Assembly (NCBI RefSeq): GCF_000767465.1
Contig: NZ_CP009292.1
Location: forward strand, 186,001 to 250,000
Direction of reading: 5' to 3'
Length of the DNA stretch: 64,000 bases
Source: Novosphingobium pentaromativorans US6-1
GTDB lineage: Bacteria > Pseudomonadota > Alphaproteobacteria > Sphingomonadales > Sphingomonadaceae
Shown here piece after piece: positions 1 through 8,799 of this stretch (within the stretch, counting starts at the first letter, position 1; each line of letters opens with the position of its first letter). Below the pieces are notes generated by a model that worked only from the letters and a program-made list of their open reading frames with translations, did no database searches and was not told the origin of the DNA. Made by a program: the position numbers and the translations under genes.

Positions 1-183
1 GCTCATCATGGCGGCTCCGCTCGCCTCCGGGGGGAAGACCTTCAGCAGATCGACGGCGCGTGCCGACAAGGCCGTGCGATCGCTTTCGGTCATCCGGTAG
101 GACTTGAACGCCTTGGCCGCTGGCCAGCCATGATCGACGGAAAGGAGCTTTCCAAGCTCTGCGAGATTTCGGGCAATCGACAT
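1..183 (-). CDS. hypothetical protein, N-terminal part
   Basis: An open frame reads leftward from an ATG at 183 to the window edge, giving 61 codons without a stop. The N-terminus starts MSIARNLAELGKLL and continues with a mixed helical-looking sequence (VDHGWPAAKAFKSYRMTESD). There is no signal peptide or membrane segment. The remainder of the gene lies outside the window. I do not recognise the family. Codon use is GC-rich and normal for the neighbourhood, which is the main support for it being real. Confidence 0.5.
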   Translation of the reverse strand, partial: MSIARNLAELGKLLSVDHGWPAAKAFKSYRMTESDRTALSARAVDLLKVFPPEASGAAMMS

Positions 184-384
184 GCGGGCCCCACTAGGCG
201 CATCGTCAAGGGGATGCCAGAAGGTTCGACGACGCGGACACTTTCGCGTCACCTGCCCGGGGGTAAGGCGCACATTCGTTCTGGCGCGCAGGGCCTGTGA
301 TGCTATGGGTTGTGGCCTTCACTTCACACCTCACCACAGCCGCTGCGACCGACCTGGCGGAGCGTGCAAGCGAAATGGAATGTC

Positions 385-789
385 ATGAAAACCAAGCACA
401 GTCTCGAAGCCGCCGACGTCAAGGCGATCCTTGCCGCCGCGGAAGCGGAAGCCGTCAGCAACGGTTGGGCCGTGACCATCGCTGTGGTTGACGAGGGGGG
501 ACATCTGCTTGGCATGCTGCGCCTTGACGGAGCCTCGGCGAGCACCGCGCACATGGCCCCGGCCAAGGCGCTGACCTCGATCATGGGACGGCGCGAGTCC
601 GGCTTCTACGAGGAAATGATCTGCAACGGCCGCGTATCGATGCTCTCGGCTCCGGCCATGGGCGCGCTGCTTGAAGGCGGCGTGCCGATTGTCGTCGATG
701 GCGATTTCGTGGGCGCGGTGGGCGTTTCCGGCGTCAAGTCCGACCAGGATGCGCAGATTGCAAAGGCCGGCATCGCCGCCATCCTCTGA
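385..789 (+). CDS. GlcG/HbpS family (DUF336) heme-binding-like protein
   Basis: This 134-residue protein matches the GlcG/HbpS (DUF336) family: an N-terminal helix of the type LEAADVKAILAAAEAEA, then VTIAVVDEGGHLLGMLRLDGA, and a C-terminal GGVPIVVDGDFVGAVGVSGVKSD block. Family members are small cytosolic or exported proteins; some bind heme, and many have no defined role. The open frame extends upstream to 310, but the ATG at 385 fits the usual family start, because everything before it lacks family-like sequence. It stands alone between a leftward partial gene and a convergent DUF998 gene, so context does not suggest a pathway. Confidence 0.85.
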   Translation: MKTKHSLEAADVKAILAAAEAEAVSNGWAVTIAVVDEGGHLLGMLRLDGASASTAHMAPAKALTSIMGRRESGFYEEMICNGRVSMLSAPAMGALLEGGVPIVVDGDFVGAVGVSGVKSDQDAQIAKAGIAAIL

Positions 790-794
790 CGCGA

Positions 795-1541
795 TCAGGT
801 CGCGCCGGTTCCGGCCGGCGCGACTTTAGCTACCCTGAAGCTGGCGGCGAGCAGCGTCAGGCCCGTAACGATCTCCCACGCGGTGATCGGGTAGATGCTG
901 GCTCTTTCCAGGACGCCGTCGGGCAGGATGGGGGTCCTGCCGATACGGTTGACTTCCAGCAGGGCCAAACTCCCCAATCCGAACAGGCCGAGCAGGGTAC
1001 TGGTGCTTCGCCATGCCCGGGGCAGGTCGAGGTGCCGCCCGCCGGGTGCAGCGGCGAGCAGCGCCAGGTTACCGCCCAGGATAGCCATGGCCGCGCCAAG
1101 AACATGATAGTGGTCGGCGCCCGAGGCCAGTTCCCGGCTGCCGCTGTGGACGAGCCCGACAAGGACCGTCCCCGCCGAGTGCATCAAGGCGAGTACCAGA
1201 AATACCGCGGCCCAGGGATTCACCCCGTCCTTCGCTGTGAAGGCAAGCCGAGCGGCGATCACGCTAGCCGCGGCGAACAGCACACCATCGAGGATGAAGC
1301 CTCCCCAGTTCATGAGCCAGGCAAGGCCTGAGCGAAGTACACGGCCGTCGATGACGTCGGCATAGGGCACGCCAAGATCGCTGACGTAATTGCGCGCGTA
1401 GCTGTAGCCGGGGAACGCAGCGGCAGCGACAGTCTCGGCCGACAGGTAGGACAGGCCAGCGATCAGCCAGAGCAGTCCTGCCAGGCGCAAAAGATGCGAT
1501 TCACCGTCCACCGGCGAAGGGTGCCCTGATCCGGCTGCCAA
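795..1541 (-). CDS. DUF998 family integral membrane protein
   Basis: A 248-residue protein with about six hydrophobic segments. After a polar N-terminus come [20 protein letters not shown] and the DUF998 signature around [12 protein letters not shown], followed by further helices near residues 80-100, 108-130, 145-165, 185-200 and 220-235. DUF998 proteins are membrane proteins of unknown function. The frame begins with TTG at 1541, with an AAGAGG-like ribosome-binding site about 9 bases upstream; a GTG at 1511 is an alternative. It is divergent from the persulfide dioxygenase gene. Its stop lies only 5 bases from the stop of the DUF336 gene (convergent). Confidence 0.8.
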   Translation of the reverse strand: MAAGSGHPSPVDGESHLLRLAGLLWLIAGLSYLSAETVAAAAFPGYSYARNYVSDLGVPYADVIDGRVLRSGLAWLMNWGGFILDGVLFAAASVIAARLAFTAKDGVNPWAAVFLVLALMHSAGTVLVGLVHSGSRELASGADHYHVLGAAMAILGGNLALLAAAPGGRHLDLPRAWRSTSTLLGLFGLGSLALLEVNRIGRTPILPDGVLERASIYPITAWEIVTGLTLLAASFRVAKVAPAGTGAT

Positions 1542-1653
1542 TGCCAGCCGCCTCTTGGGCCTATCCTTCAGCCTCGAACCGGGTTGGAATATGGTTTATG
1601 CTTGCGCATGGCGGGCAAGCCGCTCTTGCCGCATTGTCACGTGGGGACAGCCG

Positions 1654-2727
1654 ATGCTGATTTTCCGGCAACTGTTCGATCAACAATCCTCGACATACAC
1701 GTACCTGCTCGCAGATCCCGCGAGCCGCGAAAGCGTGCTGATCGATCCCGTGTTCGAGCAGGTGCCTCGAGAGATCGCCCTGATCGAGGAACTGGGGCTG
1801 CGACTGCGCATGTCGCTGGAGACTCACGTTCACGCCGACCACGTGACCGGAGGCTGGCTACTGCGGCAGCGCCTGGGGAGCCGGATCGCCGTATCGGACA
1901 GGTCGGGCGCCGAGGGTGCGGACATCTACTTCGGCGAAGGCGACAAGCTGAAGTTCGGTGGACGGCACCTGACGGTGCTGGCGACGCCGGGCCACACCGG
2001 CGGCTGCTCGACATTTGTGCTGGACGATGCGTCTATGGCCTTTACCGGCGACTGCGTCCTGATCAGGGGTTGCGGCCGTACCGATTTCCAGCAAGGCGAT
2101 CCGGCGGCGATGTACGCTTCGGTCCACAACAAGATCTTCTCACTTCCGGACGAGTGCCTGCTCTATCCCGCCCACGACTACCGCGGTTCGACCGTGACGA
2201 GCGTGGCGGAGGAGAAGATCTACAACCCGCGCCTGGGCACCGAAGTCGGCCTTGAGGACTTTCGCGGCTACATGGAGAACCTCGGCCTGCCCCATCCCAA
2301 GCAGATCGACATTGCCGTGCCGGCAAACCTGAAATGCGGAGAGCCGGCAAAGCCCGCCAGCGCGGCGAACGAACCCGTCTGGGCCCCGCTGACCTTCACT
2401 TACGCGGGTTTCTGGGAGCTTCAGCCCGGCTGGCTTGAGGAGCACCGCAGCCAGGTGCAGGTTGTCGATGTGCGCGAACGCGAGGAATTCGAAGGTATCC
2501 TCGGTCATATCGAGGGGGCAACGCTCATTCCTCTCGGTCAGCTTCAGGACGGTGCCGCCAGGCTCCACAAGGACAAGCCAGTGGTGACCGTCTGCCGCTC
2601 CGGGGCGCGTTCGGCACAGGCTGTCATGATGTTGGAGAAGCAGGGGTTCGGCATGGTCGCCAATCTCGCAGGCGGCATGTTGCGCTGGCGTTCGCAGCGC
2701 CTGCCGGTGGAAGCGGCGGCCGATTGA
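1654..2727 (+). CDS. persulfide dioxygenase (ETHE1-like MBL fold) fused to rhodanese domain
   Basis: A 357-residue two-domain enzyme. Residues ~1-230 form a metallo-beta-lactamase fold with the motif HVHADHVTG and later [24 protein letters not shown] and YPAHDY, the signature of ETHE1-type persulfide dioxygenases. These use one iron to oxidise glutathione persulfide to sulfite. Residues ~255-355 are a rhodanese domain with the active-site loop CRSGARS, whose cysteine carries sulfane sulfur. Such fusions couple persulfide transfer to oxidation. The upstream codons from 1555 are not family-like, so ATG 1654 ([19 protein letters not shown]) is taken as the start. No dedicated partner gene is adjacent. 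A sulfide-detoxifying role is inferred from family. Confidence 0.9.
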   Translation: MLIFRQLFDQQSSTYTYLLADPASRESVLIDPVFEQVPREIALIEELGLRLRMSLETHVHADHVTGGWLLRQRLGSRIAVSDRSGAEGADIYFGEGDKLKFGGRHLTVLATPGHTGGCSTFVLDDASMAFTGDCVLIRGCGRTDFQQGDPAAMYASVHNKIFSLPDECLLYPAHDYRGSTVTSVAEEKIYNPRLGTEVGLEDFRGYMENLGLPHPKQIDIAVPANLKCGEPAKPASAANEPVWAPLTFTYAGFWELQPGWLEEHRSQVQVVDVREREEFEGILGHIEGATLIPLGQLQDGAARLHKDKPVVTVCRSGARSAQAVMMLEKQGFGMVANLAGGMLRWRSQRLPVEAAAD

Positions 2728-2731
2728 CTGC

Positions 2732-2953
2732 CTAGCCTTGCGCCCGTGCGTTCCACAGCCTTGCAGCTTCTTCGTGCTCCGACCGGGGCGGGCCTTCCGC
2801 GCCGCACGATTTGCACATCACCGAAAAATGCCGCGCATAGACGTGTTCGAAGTAACCCACGTCGCGTGAGCCGCAGAAAGGACAGGGTTTCAGCTCGGAG
2901 CCGCTGGCGCCGGAAAATGGCCGCAGTTGGTCGCCCGTTGCCGTCGCGCGCAT
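2732..2953 (-). CDS. Lar-like zinc-ribbon protein
   Basis: A 73-residue protein carrying CPFCGS near residue 24 and CKSCGAEGP near residue 47, then EEAARLWNAR. This is the pattern of the Lar (restriction alleviation) family zinc ribbon, which is common as a small stand-alone protein in chromosomes and phages. Four cysteines in two CxxC pairs would bind one zinc. The ATG lies 3 bases after the stop of the upstream leftward ODP gene, so the two are probably co-transcribed and translationally coupled. Whether it acts on restriction enzymes is unknown; the name reflects sequence pattern only. Confidence 0.7.
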   Translation of the reverse strand: MRATATGDQLRPFSGASGSELKPCPFCGSRDVGYFEHVYARHFSVMCKSCGAEGPPRSEHEEAARLWNARAQG

Positions 2954-2956
2954 GGC

Positions 2957-3685
2957 TCAGGCACCCAGCGCCCTTGCGAGGTCGCCAAGAAGCCTCTCAC
3001 CGTCTCCGTGCCAGGCGCTGCCGTGCATGCAGGCCAGGATCCGTGGCTTGCTGGCGGCAAGACGGCCGAGCGTCGGTCCGGTCTCCGGGCCGTGGGCGTA
3101 GTAGTCCATGACCTGGCGGAACGCCTCGCTGGGACCAAGGATGTCGCCTTCGGTAACGACTTCCCGGCCTTCGCCGGGCTGTGTGAACAGGTCGCCGCAG
3201 AACAGGGTGCGCGTGACCCGTTCGAACAGGAATCCGTTGTCCCAGCCGTGGGGCACGTGCGGTGCGTCGAACCACTGCACTTCGCGTCCGCCCAGATCGA
3301 TGACTTCGCCTTCGGCCAATACCGTCGGGGCACGGCAGGCGATATCGCCGATGGACGTCATCGCGCCCACGGCGCTGCACAGGGGCACGGCGTCTGGCGC
3401 GCAGGCGAGCCATTCGTTGAGCGAGCCGCATTCGTCGGCTTCCATGTGGCAGAAGCCGACATAACGAAGCTGCGAGCAGGGCATGATCTGCTCGACGGCC
3501 TCTTGCACAACGGGGAAAAGCTGACGCGGGCCGGTATGAAAGAGCAGGGGGGCCTGCGCCTCGATCAGGTACTGGTTGAAGGAAAACGCGGTGTTCTCGT
3601 CTATCGCGACCGGCGTATTGATGCGCCAGATCCCCTCTGCCACTTCGCCGATGTTGGTGCGGGTTTCCTTGTTGGTAATCCCCAT
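2957..3685 (-). CDS. stand-alone ODP-type di-iron metallo-beta-lactamase-fold protein
   Basis: A 242-residue MBL-fold protein. Instead of the usual HxHxDH motif it has CHMEADECGS, i.e. the H-x-E-x-D ligand set of the oxygen-binding di-iron (ODP) domain of flavodiiron proteins. A further FDAPHVPHGWDNGFLF stretch and FCGDLFTQPGEG follow, supplying His and Asp ligands. Flavodiiron proteins reduce O2 or NO with electrons from a C-terminal flavodoxin domain. No flavodoxin domain is fused here or encoded next door, so an external electron donor or a different role is likely. An AAGGAG Shine-Dalgarno lies about 10 bases upstream of the ATG at 3685. It is followed by the Lar-like gene in the same operon. 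Confidence 0.8.
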   Translation of the reverse strand: MGITNKETRTNIGEVAEGIWRINTPVAIDENTAFSFNQYLIEAQAPLLFHTGPRQLFPVVQEAVEQIMPCSQLRYVGFCHMEADECGSLNEWLACAPDAVPLCSAVGAMTSIGDIACRAPTVLAEGEVIDLGGREVQWFDAPHVPHGWDNGFLFERVTRTLFCGDLFTQPGEGREVVTEGDILGPSEAFRQVMDYYAHGPETGPTLGRLAASKPRILACMHGSAWHGDGERLLGDLARALGA

Positions 3686-3781
3686 CGTGCAGGACTCCTT
3701 ACGCGTCTCGCCCCGGTCCTTGCATCTTATGCGCCCTTCAATCTCATCTGTCTTCCCCGGACTTTCAGCGCAATCGTGCTG

Positions 3782-4246
3782 CTAGAGCCCGAGATCGGAC
3801 AGCCCGGGATGCCCGGCCGGTCGTGGCTCGCTGGGCCAATGGAACAGGCGATCGGCCTGCGCGATCGGCAGGTCGTTGATGCTGGCGATACGGCGCTCCA
3901 TCAGTCCGTCCGCAGCGAACTGCCAGTTTTCGTTGCCATAGCTGCGATACCATTGGCCGGCATCGTCGTGCCATTCATATGCAAAGCGCACGGCGATGCG
4001 ATTGCCATCGTGGGCCCAGAGTTCCTTGATCAGCCGGTAGTCGAGTTCCTTCTCCCACTTGCGGGTCAGGAACGCCTCTATCGCCGCGCGGCCCTCGAGG
4101 AACTCGCTGCGGTTCCGCCAGATGCTGTCCGGCGTGTAGGCGAGGGCGACCTTGGCAGGATTGCGGCTATTCCAGCTGTCTTCGGCGGCCTGAACCTTGG
4201 CGGCCGCGCTTGCCGGGGTGAACGGGGGAAGAGGCGGGCGGGACAT
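3782..4246 (-). CDS. DUF1348 / NTF2-like family protein
   Basis: A 154-residue protein. Its core (residues ~10-150) has the DUF1348 pattern: a helix [17 protein letters not shown], then [53 protein letters not shown] and [19 protein letters not shown]1348 proteins are cone-shaped NTF2/SnoaL-like folds of unknown activity, sometimes suspected of binding small organic ligands. The start at 4246 ([11 protein letters not shown]) is preferred; the longer frame to 4300 has no family-like sequence. It is a single leftward gene just behind the ODP operon. Confidence 0.8.
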   Translation of the reverse strand: MSRPPLPPFTPASAAAKVQAAEDSWNSRNPAKVALAYTPDSIWRNRSEFLEGRAAIEAFLTRKWEKELDYRLIKELWAHDGNRIAVRFAYEWHDDAGQWYRSYGNENWQFAADGLMERRIASINDLPIAQADRLFHWPSEPRPAGHPGLSDLGL

Positions 4247-4679
4247 GGGCTTGGCTCCGGTCATGCAAGAGGCGCTGCGAACTCGATACGAATGCTGCAC
4301 CGGTCGGGCTCGCCATTTCGCCGGTTGTCATCGCCTGATCCTTGCGTGAGGTAACGGCTCCACTTGGCAAACTGACGCGGCGGTGACCTGAAATTACGCC
4401 GGAGGTGCCTTCGACATCAAGATACGAGATCGAGACCTCGAGATAGAAGTCGTCGCCTGGTATTGGATGCCCCAGTGAACTGCCGAAAAATCGATATCGG
4501 CGACGTCTTCATGGTCGCTATTCGGCATTCCCGACCCCCATCGCCTCCGTGGCCTCAATGGAAGGCGCGCTCTTCGGTATCGTCTGACTCGATTTGCTGA
4601 GCGTGAGCCCCGCCCCCGGACCGGGCGTGAAGCTCTGTTTGTGCGCAACAAAATGCAATGTTTCAGGCTTTGATCGCTA
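4247..4679. other. intergenic region without a convincing gene
   Basis: These 433 bases separate the leftward DUF1348 gene from the rightward LysR remnant. Short frames exist on both strands, but none has recognisable sequence or a clear ribosome-binding site. The last ~40 bases before 4680 are the most AT-rich and could hold the promoter for the LysR/TetR frame. Confidence 0.4.
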
Positions 4680-5112
4680 ATGCGAATCGGTTGCATCACA
4701 AGGCCAATGATTCATTCGCATTTGTCTCCGAACCTAATCCTGGTCTTGGCCTATCTCCTCAAGACCAGGAGCGTGGGCTCCACGGCCTTGGCGCTCGGTC
4801 TGAGTCAGCCCAGCGTGAGCCGTTACCTTGCGCAATTGCGGGAGGTCATCAAGGATCCGCTGCTCGTGCGAACTGGAAATGGAATGACCCGCACGCGGCG
4901 GGCCGATGAGCTTGTCGACAAGCTGTCGGACTGGGTATCCCACACCGCCGGCTTGTTTGATGAGCGCGCGTTCGCTCCAGTCCGGCTCAACCGCCGTTTT
5001 CGCATTGCCTCGACGGACTTCGGGACAACTTCGGTCCTTCATCCGGCACTCGCCCAACTGCGGCGCGATGCGCCCGGTGTGGGAATCGACATCGTTCCGC
5101 TTGGCAACGCGC
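4680..5112 (+). pseudogene. truncated LysR-type regulator (5' part)
   Basis: About 140 codons match the N-terminal half of a LysR-type regulator. They comprise a winged helix-turn-helix (LILVLAYLLKTRSVGSTALA, LSQPSVSRYLAQLRE), the wing region (DPLLVRTGNGMTRTRRADEL) and the first strand of the effector domain (RRFRIASTDFGTTSVLHPAL). Similarity stops near IVPLGNA at ~5112. LysR proteins are about 300 residues, so roughly half is missing. The frame does not terminate there: it stays open for ~45 unrelated codons and continues in frame into a TetR gene. I read this as a deletion remnant; a genuine two-DNA-binding-domain fusion is possible but less likely. Confidence 0.65.
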
Positions 5113-5246
5113 CATGCCTGACATCGAAAGCCTTGGCATCCGTCCGGCACCGTTTATTTTCCCGGCGGCCGGTGCCTCATGTGCTTTGCCCGCCCGGAAA
5201 ACTTCGGCCTATATGGCCCGGTCTGAACATGAGAGCGTCACATCCA

Positions 5247-5891
5247 ATGAACAAAGATGCAGCGCAACCCAAGCCCCGGCGGGGCCGACCCAGGAAGGAA
5301 GAGGTCGCTTCGATCGACCGGGACGTGCTTGACGCAGCGCGTAGCTGCTTTGTCGCAGCCGGGTTCGATGCGTCGACAATGGAGGCGATCGCCGCACAGG
5401 CGGGGGTGACAAAGACGACCCTGTATCTCCGTTATGCCGACAAGGAGAGCCTCTTGCGCGCGGTGTTGGAGGATCGTCTAAAGGCGTGGGGGGAAGCGTC
5501 TTCCAAGACCGACTGGATGATGGGGCAAAGCATAGACGACCGCTTGCGCTACTTTGCGCGAACGCTCGTGCGCCTGTCCCAAGATGCGGAAATCCGGTCG
5601 TTCAGGACGTTGGTGGACAGCCTGTTCGGCTCCAACCGGTCCCTTGGCGAGCAGTACAAGGAACTGCTGTATCGTCCTATGCTGGACATCCTCTCGCATG
5701 AAATTTCGGTGGCCGCCGCTCAGACCGGTCGCGATGCCCGAAATGCGGACGAGGCCGCCGCCGTATTTCTCGGCATGTTGTCGAGCTTCGCATTCGTAAG
5801 GCTTTCTGCAGATGAAGATGCCGAAATCTCTTACGATGAGTTCGCCTACACCGTTACGGAGATATTCCTTCGCGGGCGGGAGGCGTGGTGA
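5247..5891 (+). CDS. TetR/AcrR family transcriptional regulator
   Basis: A 214-residue regulator. After a basic N-terminal arm (PKPRRGRPRKEEV) comes the TetR helix-turn-helix at residues ~20-65: DVLDAARSCFVAAGFDASTM, EAIAAQAGVTKTTLYLRYAD, KESLLRAVLEDRL. The rest is a helical ligand-binding and dimerisation domain (residues ~80-210) that cannot be assigned a ligand. ATG 5247 is chosen because the arm and helix-turn-helix follow directly; ATG 5229 is in frame too. The frame is open upstream into a truncated LysR gene, so a 403-residue fused product is formally possible. No obvious target gene is divergent from it. Confidence 0.85.
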   Translation: MNKDAAQPKPRRGRPRKEEVASIDRDVLDAARSCFVAAGFDASTMEAIAAQAGVTKTTLYLRYADKESLLRAVLEDRLKAWGEASSKTDWMMGQSIDDRLRYFARTLVRLSQDAEIRSFRTLVDSLFGSNRSLGEQYKELLYRPMLDILSHEISVAAAQTGRDARNADEAAAVFLGMLSSFAFVRLSADEDAEISYDEFAYTVTEIFLRGREAW

Positions 5892-6012
5892 CCGCCATCG
5901 TGGAACGAGACAGACGCTCACCCATAGATAAATAAACGGCTTCGTAGACTTTTACTGTCAGCCGCTCTATGTGCCAATCACAAGGCCGGGAAATTGGTTT
6001 GGAGAGAGGCAG

Positions 6013-6597
6013 GTGTCGGCGGGCGGTAAAGGCAAGCGAAAGGCACCCAGAACGCGCATGTTCGGTGCCACGATCGCCGCGTTCATGGGGATTGCGTCAT
6101 CGGCGACGACCGCGTTTGCTGAGATCTCCGAAACAGAGATTCGCACGAGGGCCGAGGCCCGCGTGCTGCGTACGCCGGCCCATCTCGACGCGTCGCGCTC
6201 CTCGCCCGAACCACCGGGGCGGCAAAAGGAATTGCTCGAAGCGGTGATCGCGCCCGGCGGCAAGGTGACGGTCACGTTCGATCTGAAGAACACCGGCACC
6301 CGCACCGCTGACGAAGTGGCGCAGCTCTACATTCACCAAGCAGTCGGAACCGCCTCACGTCCTGTCCGCGAGTTAAAGAGCTATCAGCGGGTTACCCTTG
6401 GGCCGGGCGAGACACGCAGGCATTCCTTCGAGCCGGGCCCGAAAAAGCGGCAGTACTGGAATGCCGCGACGCGCGCTCGCGTAATCGATGAAAGTACGTT
6501 CGAAGTGGCCGTTGGCGGCGATTCCACTGCCGATTTCGAGGCCTCATTCGTCGTGGATCGTAGCGGTGCCGCGCAGACAGAGGGGAATTTCCGATGA
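6013..6597 (+). pseudogene. GH3 beta-glucosidase C-terminal Fn3-like domain remnant with a signal peptide
   Basis: The last ~125 residues match only the fibronectin-III-like domain that ends GH3 beta-glucosidases: VTVTFDLKNTGTRTADEVAQ, LYIHQAVG, RPVRELKSYQRVTLGPGETR and FEVAVGGDS. The catalytic domains (about 600 residues) are absent. In front is a secretion signal (MFGATIAAFMGIASSATTAFA) and a linker with no GH3 similarity. A GTG at 6013 preceded by GGAGAGAG gives a plausible start; GTG 5971 and ATG 6058 are alternatives. It overlaps the next gene by 4 bases (ATGA), so the remnant may still be expressed as a small exported protein. Confidence 0.6.
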
Positions 6598-7520
6598 AGG
6601 GCCTCGTAAACGTTCAGCATGTAAGCTGTTGGCTGAAGAAAATTGCGATTGCCACAATGGGCGTTGCCGTTGCCTCCTGCACCACGGCGCAAGTACCGCG
6701 ATTGGTACCTCTGCCAGCAGGCGCGCACTACGTTGCGATGGGAAGCTCCTTTGCGGCAGGGCCCGGCGTCGGTACGACCGTGGAATCGACCCCGGCCCGG
6801 TGCTCGCGCTCGACAGATAATTATGCGCAGCAACTCGCCCGAATGTACGATCTACGCCTGACGGACGTAAGCTGCGGCGGCGCAACGACCGCACACGTCC
6901 TTGGCCCATGGAATGAACTTCCCGCGCAGGTCGATGCACTCAGGCCCGACACCGCCCTCGTGACAGTTACGATTGGCGGCAATGACGTTAACTACATCGG
7001 TGGGTTGATGGCGAAGTCCTGCGAGCAGCCTGCCGCAGGAGTGGCGGCGAAGGTGTGCCAGAAACTGGCTGAAATGGCATCTGCAGATCCAGAAGCTCGC
7101 AGCCGTGCAATGGCCGCGTCATCCGAAGATGCATGGCAGGCGGTAAAGGCCGGCCTCGAAGGCATCGCCCGCGAAGTCCGCCGCCGGTCACCGAATGCTC
7201 GCCTGGTCTTTGTGGACTATCTTTCTATCGTCCCGGAAGGCGAATTATGTGCACAGGTGCCGCTATCCGACGAGGCGGCGGCATCTGCCCGGGCGACAGC
7301 CGCCCGCCTGGCGGAGGTTACCGCCAATGTGGCGAGAGATACCGGCGCAGAACTGATCCGCGCGTCCGAACTGTCGAAAAATCATGACGCATGTTCGAGT
7401 GCCCCCTGGATGAATGGGTTCATTCCTTCAGGCGGGGCAGGCCAGTTTGCGCTTTATCATCCGAACCTGGCTGGCATGACGGCCATAGCCGAAGCGTTGG
7501 GTCAAAGACTGGGGCGATGA
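6594..7520 (+). CDS. SGNH/GDSL-type esterase, lipoprotein
   Basis: A 308-residue lipoprotein. The N-terminus has a basic start, hydrophobic segment and lipobox ending VAVASC near residue 29. The catalytic domain follows SGNH order: block I is AMGSSFAAGPG (serine nucleophile, with GSS in place of GDS), block II is SCGGATT, block III is GGNDVNY, and block V is YHPNLAGM with the catalytic His. Three or more further cysteines suggest disulfides, as in Streptomyces-type SGNH lipases. Such enzymes hydrolyse esters of lipids or acylated sugars at the cell surface. It is coupled (ATGA) to the GH3 remnant and followed by a ThuA gene, so a polysaccharide or glycoside context is likely. Confidence 0.85.
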   Translation: MKGLVNVQHVSCWLKKIAIATMGVAVASCTTAQVPRLVPLPAGAHYVAMGSSFAAGPGVGTTVESTPARCSRSTDNYAQQLARMYDLRLTDVSCGGATTAHVLGPWNELPAQVDALRPDTALVTVTIGGNDVNYIGGLMAKSCEQPAAGVAAKVCQKLAEMASADPEARSRAMAASSEDAWQAVKAGLEGIAREVRRRSPNARLVFVDYLSIVPEGELCAQVPLSDEAAASARATAARLAEVTANVARDTGAELIRASELSKNHDACSSAPWMNGFIPSGGAGQFALYHPNLAGMTAIAEALGQRLGR

Positions 7521-7559
7521 TATCCAGCCATTCGTTCGCCATTATCGAGGAGCACTGAA

Positions 7560-8717
7560 ATGACCGCCTTCAAGCTTCGAGCGGCACTGGTTCCTGCCAT
7601 CGCGCTTCTTGCTTTTCCGGCGTTCGCGCAGAATGCATCCGAGGATAGCGCCATGAAAGCCAGTCAACCGGTCACCGATTGTCCGCTGCGCGATGAGGCT
7701 TTCTCGCTGGACAGTCCCTTGATCGACATCCTCCTCAGTCCGCGCGCCCGAGCGGTTGCGGAACAGGCGCTGGGCTTGTCGTTCGAGAATCTCCCCGCGC
7801 AGTTCGCGGGTACGCAGGCGCCCAGCTTTGCGGCCATTCTGACGATACGTACTGCTGCGTCCATGCTGGGCAAGCGGGACGATGCCTCATTGACGCGCGC
7901 CGAAGAAGCCTTGCACGAACTGCCGGTGACCGATGCCGATCGCATGGCACGGTGCGCACGTTACGATAACGACCCGCTTGACGTCGCTTTGCCGGTAGGG
8001 CCGCGGCGCATTCTCCTGTTCGAGAAGATCAACGGGTTTCGCGACGATCCTTCGGTCGACGCAGCGCATCAGGCATTGATGAGAATGGCTGGCCAAAAGG
8101 GCTGGGCCATGGTGGCAACCGACCGGGGAGGCGCCATCACTCCCGAAACCCTTTCTCAGTTCGACGCAGTGATCTGGAATAATATTTCCGGCGACGTGCT
8201 CACCCTCTCGCAACGCGATGCGCTCCGCAGCTATGTCGAAGGCGGAGGCGGCTTTGTCGCGATCCATGGCAGCGGCGGAGACCCCGTATACTTCTGGGAC
8301 TGGTATGCGGATGAGCTTCTCGGCGCCCGGTTCCAGGGACATCCGATGAAGCCTCAATACCAGGATGCGCGGATCGTCACGGAAGCAGAAGATCATCCCG
8401 TCGCCGCGGACTTGCCACGGGAGTGGGTGATGAGCGACGAGTGGTATTCCTTCAGGAACAACCCGCGGGACAGCGGCTCGAAGATAATCGCAACGCTTGA
8501 CGAATCCACCTATTCGCCGGTTGGATACGGCGGTCAGGACCTTCGCATGGGCGACCACCCGATCGTCTGGACGCGGAATGTCGGCAAGGGACGCATGCTC
8601 TATTCCGCGATCGGCCATCGCCCCGAGACCTACGACCATCCAGTCTACCTCACCATGCTTGAAGACGCGGTCGAGTGGGCTTCGTCCACAAGGGATTCTG
8701 CTGAAGCAGTGCAGTAA
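7560..8717 (+). CDS. ThuA domain protein, exported
   Basis: A 385-residue protein with an N-terminal signal peptide (LRAALVPAIALLAFPAFAQ). An N-terminal ~120-residue segment rich in helices carries four or so invariant-looking positions but no known domain. The ThuA domain spans ~150-375: RRILLFEKINGFRDD, VIWNNISGDVLTLSQRDALR, GGGGFVAIHGSGGD, DEWYSFRNNPRDSG, HPIVWTRNVGKGRMLYSAIGH and HPVYLTMLEDAVEW. ThuA is a class I glutamine-amidotransferase-like fold linked to trehalose and other sugar use, with unproven chemistry. It follows the SGNH gene by 39 bases with an AGGAG-like site, so it is probably in the same operon. Confidence 0.85.
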   Translation: MTAFKLRAALVPAIALLAFPAFAQNASEDSAMKASQPVTDCPLRDEAFSLDSPLIDILLSPRARAVAEQALGLSFENLPAQFAGTQAPSFAAILTIRTAASMLGKRDDASLTRAEEALHELPVTDADRMARCARYDNDPLDVALPVGPRRILLFEKINGFRDDPSVDAAHQALMRMAGQKGWAMVATDRGGAITPETLSQFDAVIWNNISGDVLTLSQRDALRSYVEGGGGFVAIHGSGGDPVYFWDWYADELLGARFQGHPMKPQYQDARIVTEAEDHPVAADLPREWVMSDEWYSFRNNPRDSGSKIIATLDESTYSPVGYGGQDLRMGDHPIVWTRNVGKGRMLYSAIGHRPETYDHPVYLTMLEDAVEWASSTRDSAEAVQ

Positions 8718-8799
8718 CCTGTTCGTTATCGCTTCGATCACGGAGGAATGAATGGCGCAGGGCACGAACAAACTTCCCCTCGTCCGGAAGCACAAACAG

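Noticed and set aside
2927..4354. 475-codon rightward frame across the ODP and DUF1348 genes
   Set aside because: It is antisense to two well-recognised proteins and has no recognisable domain.
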